Virus record (IMG/VR): IMGVR_UViG_3300020205_002550
Span: 1-20,731 of that record
Origin: a virus
Strand: one strand, 5' to 3'
Length of the DNA: 20,731 bases
Positions 18,423 through 20,731 of the stretch are shown here, piece after piece (positions within the stretch are counted from its first letter, which is position 1; every line of letters starts with the position of its first letter). The notes beneath the pieces are model-generated. The model ran no database searches and had not been told where the DNA came from. It worked only from the letters and a program-made list of their open reading frames with translations. A program made the position numbers and the translations under genes.

Positions 18423-18508
18423 TAGTGTATAGGGGGTGGTTTTGATACTATATGTAGTGGTGGTTTGAGAAATATATGTTACTGATTATATAAGTAGACA
18501 GAGTTAAA

Positions 18509-18538
18509 GTGGAGCAAAGTGGAGGATAGTGGAGTATA
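18509..18538. repeat. Three 10-bp tandem repeats (AGTGGAGNNN)
   Basis: AGTGGAGCAA (18509), AGTGGAGGAT (18519), AGTGGAGTAT (18529): an exact 7-base core repeated at 10-base, one-helical-turn spacing, as expected for a protein that binds one face of DNA. Confidence 0.7.
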
Positions 18539-18594
18539 GAGCATTTTCAGAAGAGGCGTCGTAATATCCCAAACCCCATATCCCCTATCAAACA

Positions 18595-18623
18595 CTTATA
18601 CCACATATCCAAACCTTTGTCAA
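18595..18623 (-). promoter_or_regulatory. Promoter-like sequence in the regulatory region
   Basis: Minus strand: TTGACA (18623-18618), 17 bases, TATAAG (18600-18595). No ATG at the leaderless position, so any product would be an RNA or a leadered mRNA. The spacer holds a GTTTG motif. Confidence 0.5.
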
Positions 18624-18651
18624 ACCTTATATCCCCATAGCTCGATAGCGC

Positions 18652-18680
18652 ATTATATACCAAACATTAGTGTTTGTCAA
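18652..18680 (-). promoter_or_regulatory. Consensus promoter in the regulatory region
   Basis: Minus strand: TTGACA (18680-18675), 17 bases, TATAAT (18657-18652). The spacer contains the palindrome CAAACACTAATGTTTG, well placed for a repressor. No gene begins at the predicted start near 18645. Confidence 0.6.
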
Positions 18681-18982
18681 GTATATTTTGTACCAAAATA
18701 GTATGACAAAATCTGTGAAATTTGTGTGATATTCGTAATAAAAATATAGAAAGGTTTTATAAAATTAAATAAATCAAAAGAAAACTATTGTTTTATATAT
18801 AGTGTTTTATATAGGGGTGTTTGGGTATCATATGATGCTCTTTATCCCCTGGCCTGGGGCGTCTGACAGGATAATTAGACATCGAAAAGTTCCAGGGATT
18901 TAAAACACTCTTCGTAATACCCCTATAGATATACAAACCTCTATAGCTAGATACACTTGAGCTTTGGATATAAGGTTTGATA

Positions 18983-19011
18983 TTGACAAACAAAGGTTTG
19001 TATGATATAAG
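18983..19011 (+). promoter_or_regulatory. Plus-strand promoter in the regulatory region
   Basis: TTGACA (18983-18988), 17 bases, TATAAG (19006-19011), with CAAACAAAGGTTTG across the -35/spacer junction. A transcript from about 19018 would reach a weak hairpin GCTG/CAGC and GATTTTTT near 19073, so a short RNA of about 55 bases is possible. Confidence 0.5.
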
Positions 19012-19151
19012 GTTTGGGGAAAAATATTGTTTGATCGTAATCTAATATAGCTGCAAACTTCCAGCGATTTTTTCAATCTCGTCATAATCTTTTTTTCAAA
19101 ATATCTTAAAGTGGTTTGTACGAAAGAAAAATCCTAGGAAAAATGGCAGAC

Positions 19152-19182
19152 AAAAGGGAGAGGCATTGCAGCTGCCCCTCCC
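19152..19182 (-). terminator. Intrinsic terminator of the right-arm block
   Basis: Minus strand: GGGAGGGGCA, loop of seven, TGCCTCTCCC, then TTTTG. The 10-bp stem has one G-T pair. It lies seven bases after the stop of the 19485 gene. Confidence 0.88.
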
Positions 19183-19188
19183 AATGAA

Positions 19189-19485
19189 TTATTCTTTACC
19201 TTCTGCCTCATCTTTGTCATAGCGATAAGCCATTAGATCTTCTAAGTTGTCAATGCCATCGATCTCTTCTTCTGTTACTTCGATTGCGGCGAGTAGTAGG
19301 TCAAATGTTTCATTGATATATTGTTCTGATAGTGGAGTTTCTTTTACTAAACCCTCAGCAATAAAATATGCGATAGGTAAGCCCACATCGTTGTACTCAA
19401 GAAAAGTTTTTAACTCTTCATCTTCTCTGTACTCAATCCAAAATCTACCGAGTATTCCACACTTATCTGCGAAAGGTGTTGCCAT
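19189..19485 (-). CDS. Conserved acidic actinophage protein
   Basis: A 98-residue acidic product: MATPFADKCGILGRFWIEYR, FLEYNDVGLPIAYFIAEGLV, INETFDLLLAAIEV, and a very acidic end. I recall this 'MATPFA.KC.IL...W..YR' opening from many actinobacteriophage hypothetical proteins. The gene has a GAGGAG SD and follows the 19713 gene by three bases. Function unknown. Confidence 0.75.
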   Translation of the reverse strand: MATPFADKCGILGRFWIEYREDEELKTFLEYNDVGLPIAYFIAEGLVKETPLSEQYINETFDLLLAAIEVTEEEIDGIDNLEDLMAYRYDKDEAEGKE

Positions 19486-19488
19486 AAT

Positions 19489-19713
19489 TTATTCTCCTCT
19501 AAGTTCTAACATAAGTTTATCATACTCTTCCATTGCTGTCAAACTGACAACCTCAAATCTATGATAAACGATAACGGGTAAGTTACGGACTAAGTGGAAT
19601 CCTACTGACTCTAAGTCCATAGAGAAATCCTCAGTTAGGAGTTTGCCGATCTTTGCTGCTTGCTTTATTTCTTTAGTGTTTGCGGGTTGTGCTCGTCTTA
19701 TGCTGTAAGCCAT
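19489..19713 (-). CDS. Small conserved phage protein (74 aa)
   Basis: A 74-residue product (MAYSIRRAQPANTKEIKQAA then KIGKLLTEDFSMDLESVGFH, a VIVYHRFEVV strand and a C-terminal helix). An SD (GAGAGGAG) and a promoter just upstream support the start, an exception to the leaderless pattern. It is paired with the 19485 gene. Function unknown. Confidence 0.7.
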   Translation of the reverse strand: MAYSIRRAQPANTKEIKQAAKIGKLLTEDFSMDLESVGFHLVRNLPVIVYHRFEVVSLTAMEEYDKLMLELRGE

Positions 19714-19730
19714 AGTAACTCCTCTCTTTC

Positions 19731-19759
19731 ATTATACCCGAAAAAGGAAGGGAGAGCAA
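19731..19759 (-). promoter_or_regulatory. Promoter with short SD leader for the 19713 gene
   Basis: Minus strand: TTGCTC (19759-19754), 17 bases, TATAAT (19736-19731). The start near 19724 leaves an 11-base leader with AGGAG before the ATG at 19713. Confidence 0.6.
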
Positions 19760-19787
19760 ACCCCACGCTTGCCCCCCCTGTCCTATA

Positions 19788-19946
19788 TTAGCGAGAGGTG
19801 ACCCGTTCCCCTTGCTTTAGTGCGGTAAGACTGGTATTATCGACAAACTTACCATTCTTACGAAGTACAAGACGTTGAGACTTACCATAACGGGTGTTCC
19901 ATGTTTCAAGGTACGGGACGGTCTTTGCTTTTGCTTTCTTAGCCAT
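19788..19946 (-). CDS. Small basic protein (52 aa)
   Basis: A 52-residue basic product (MAKKAKAKTVPYLETWNTRY then GKSQRLVLRKNGKFVDNTSL). The RLVLRKNGKFVDNTSL stretch looks like a beta hairpin. AAGGAG seven bases upstream supports the start. It is likely to bind nucleic acid, going by charge alone. It is 10 bases after the previous gene. Confidence 0.65.
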   Translation of the reverse strand: MAKKAKAKTVPYLETWNTRYGKSQRLVLRKNGKFVDNTSLTALKQGERVTSR

Positions 19947-19956
19947 TTGTTTCTCC

Positions 19957-20331
19957 TTAGTTAGTTAGTGTTAGATGTGGTGCATATGCATTAATAAATG
20001 CGTTAAATTCAACAGGGTGAATATCAGTAACAGTATTGTTAGTGAAGTCAATAACAACTGTCTGCTCTCCTAAGTCCATAGAGCCACGGTCATTGATAGC
20101 ATAAATACCAAACCCGTGCTCCTCTAATATGCTGTGCTGTATTAAATAACTAATCATCATGCGAGTTGCATAAGACGAATCATTCCAACGTACACGAGCA
20201 TGTGTAAGCGCTGCTGCAATATCAGGTTGCCAGTCTGTCTGGCCCCAGTGTGAGTAGAGTACGACATATGCCGTTGGCTCTCCTACAGCAGGATCTGAAT
20301 CTTTAAAAACATAATTAATACGGGCACCCAT
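19957..20331 (-). CDS. Conserved actinophage protein (124 aa), unknown
   Basis: A 124-residue protein: MGARINYVFKDSDPAVGEPT, AYVVLYSHWGQTDWQPDIAAALTHARVRWNDSSYATRMMIS, and an acidic second half with VVIDFTNNTVTDI. The 'INYVFK....VLYSHWG.......AL.HAR.RW.D.SY..R' pattern is one I recall from actinophages with no assigned function. Its ATG shares a base with the previous stop (TAATG). Confidence 0.75.
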   Translation of the reverse strand: MGARINYVFKDSDPAVGEPTAYVVLYSHWGQTDWQPDIAAALTHARVRWNDSSYATRMMISYLIQHSILEEHGFGIYAINDRGSMDLGEQTVVIDFTNNTVTDIHPVEFNAFINAYAPHLTLTN

Positions 20332-20522
20332 TAGTTCTCCTCTTCATAACATCCGCAGCATTCTGTGCAGATCTGTTCATCATCTTTGTAGCAGTTAGGG
20401 CACATGTACTCTGACATATTCATATCAGGGTCCTTGCACCATTCACATATGGCAACGCATAGTTCATCAAATGTGTATTCGGATAAACGCTTATCTAATC
20501 TGTTAGTCTGTATCGTTGTCAT
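20331..20522 (-). CDS. Cys-rich zinc-binding-type protein (63 aa)
   Basis: A 63-residue product with nine cysteines: ELCVAICEWC, YMCPNCYKDDEQIC, TECCGCYEEEN. The spacing suggests two zinc sites of the ribbon or knuckle type. ATG 20522 overlaps the upstream gene by 20 bases; an earlier ATG at 20555 would overlap it by 53. Probably protein- or nucleic-acid-binding. Confidence 0.65.
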   Translation of the reverse strand: MTTIQTNRLDKRLSEYTFDELCVAICEWCKDPDMNMSEYMCPNCYKDDEQICTECCGCYEEEN

Positions 20523-20731
20523 CAAAACATTCACAGTTGTCAACAATGTATTCACGATTTAACATCCATTCAAAAACATCTTCTTGATGTTGATCTGCTC
20601 CATATTCTAATGAAAATCCCTGACCAGCAGAAACAGCCTCGCAAAGGTGCTCCCACATTTGGTCTTGTGTAACTTTTGCTTTGTATTCAGGGTCATCTAA
20701 AATATTAACAATAGTAGACCATGTCCATAGC
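20503..20731 (-). CDS. Acidic protein, 5' partial at the window edge
   Basis: The frame is open to the right edge; 75 residues are seen (LWTWSTIVNILDDPEYKAKV, DQMWEHLCEAVSAGQGFSLE, EWMLNREYIVDNCECFDDND). The acidic end is probably helical. The gene continues outside the window and overlaps the next by 20 bases. Function unknown. Confidence 0.65.
   Translation of the reverse strand, partial: LWTWSTIVNILDDPEYKAKVTQDQMWEHLCEAVSAGQGFSLEYGADQHQEDVFEWMLNREYIVDNCECFDDNDTD

Larger units (their letters stand above)
18400..19151. promoter_or_regulatory. Gene-free regulatory region rich in GTTTG/CAAAC
   Basis: About 750 bases without a convincing gene. GTTTG or CAAAC begins at 18414, 18463, 18570, 18589, 18610, 18621, 18661, 18672, 18819, 18934, 18975, 18987, 18996, 19012, 19029, 19054 and 19114, 17 copies in 705 bases, far more than the roughly one or two expected at this base composition. 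Three promoter-like sequences on both strands contain pairs of these motifs inside their spacers. The longer inverted element CAAACCTT...ATATCC occurs near 18621 and 18965. It could be a repressor-controlled early region, a replication origin with iterons, or both. Confidence 0.55.

Noticed and set aside
18793-19085. Two minus-strand open frames of 61-66 codons in the regulatory hub
   Set aside because: Basic, Tyr/Ile-rich products without motifs, SD or leaderless -10. They cross promoter-like elements and are probably chance frames in AT-rich DNA.
1-20731. CRISPR arrays, insertion sequences or integrase/att sites
   Set aside because: No regular repeat-spacer pattern, transposase or integrase motif, and no duplicated tRNA 3' end was seen.

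Overview
The window looks like part of the genome of a tailed double-stranded DNA phage that infects an actinobacterium, most likely a low-GC freshwater lineage such as the acI/Nanopelagicales group. Evidence for a phage: a C-terminal structural protein, two holin-like membrane proteins, a CHAP endolysin, four tRNAs, and dozens of very short genes packed with 1-11 base overlaps. Evidence for an actinobacterial host: a WhiB-family iron-sulfur regulator, a DUF7455 protein, many promoters placed so that the predicted transcript begins at the ATG (leaderless mRNAs are common in Actinobacteria), and an 11-bp-phased GTTCACC-type repeat before pstS that resembles the actinobacterial PhoP box. The host is inferred from these signs and no database search was possible.

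Layout. 1-1445 (+): the end of a coiled-coil structural protein and two small membrane proteins. 1462-3095 (+): a strong promoter, an HslV/proteasome-type Ntn hydrolase with T1, D17 and K33 in register, a small acidic protein, a secreted subtilisin-like protein and tRNA-Asn. 3108-3507: a possible structured RNA and a small HNH protein. 3490-9656 (+): a long, tightly packed operon carrying endolysin, DUF2061, FmdB-type zinc ribbon, DUF7455, SNase-type nuclease, thioredoxin, a GlcNAc-transferase-like glycosyltransferase, several unknowns, a SLOG-like protein, WhiB, XapX and a second holin-like protein. It ends at a clear intrinsic terminator. 9640-12815 (+): Hsp20, PstS behind a Pho-box-like array, a possible structured RNA, and a phage head-type protein with its small partner.

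From 12812 to the end nearly everything is on the minus strand. There are small genes, a three-tRNA cluster (Arg, Met or Ile2, Gly), a six-gene operon with a PD-(D/E)XK-like nuclease and a HAD phosphatase, a glutathione-peroxidase-like protein, many micro-genes, and a block of conserved small phage proteins ending in a terminator at 19152-19182. One ATP-grasp gene (17306-18097) runs against this direction. Between 18400 and 19151 lies a gene-free, promoter-dense region with 17 copies of GTTTG/CAAAC.

How the parts may work together: the left arm holds structure and lysis functions. The middle holds host-takeover and fitness genes for phosphate uptake, protein quality control, thiol redox and glycosylation. 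The right arm holds early or regulatory micro-genes. A recurring promoter form, TTGACW-N17-TATAMT-N6-ATG, drives many of the monocistronic units.
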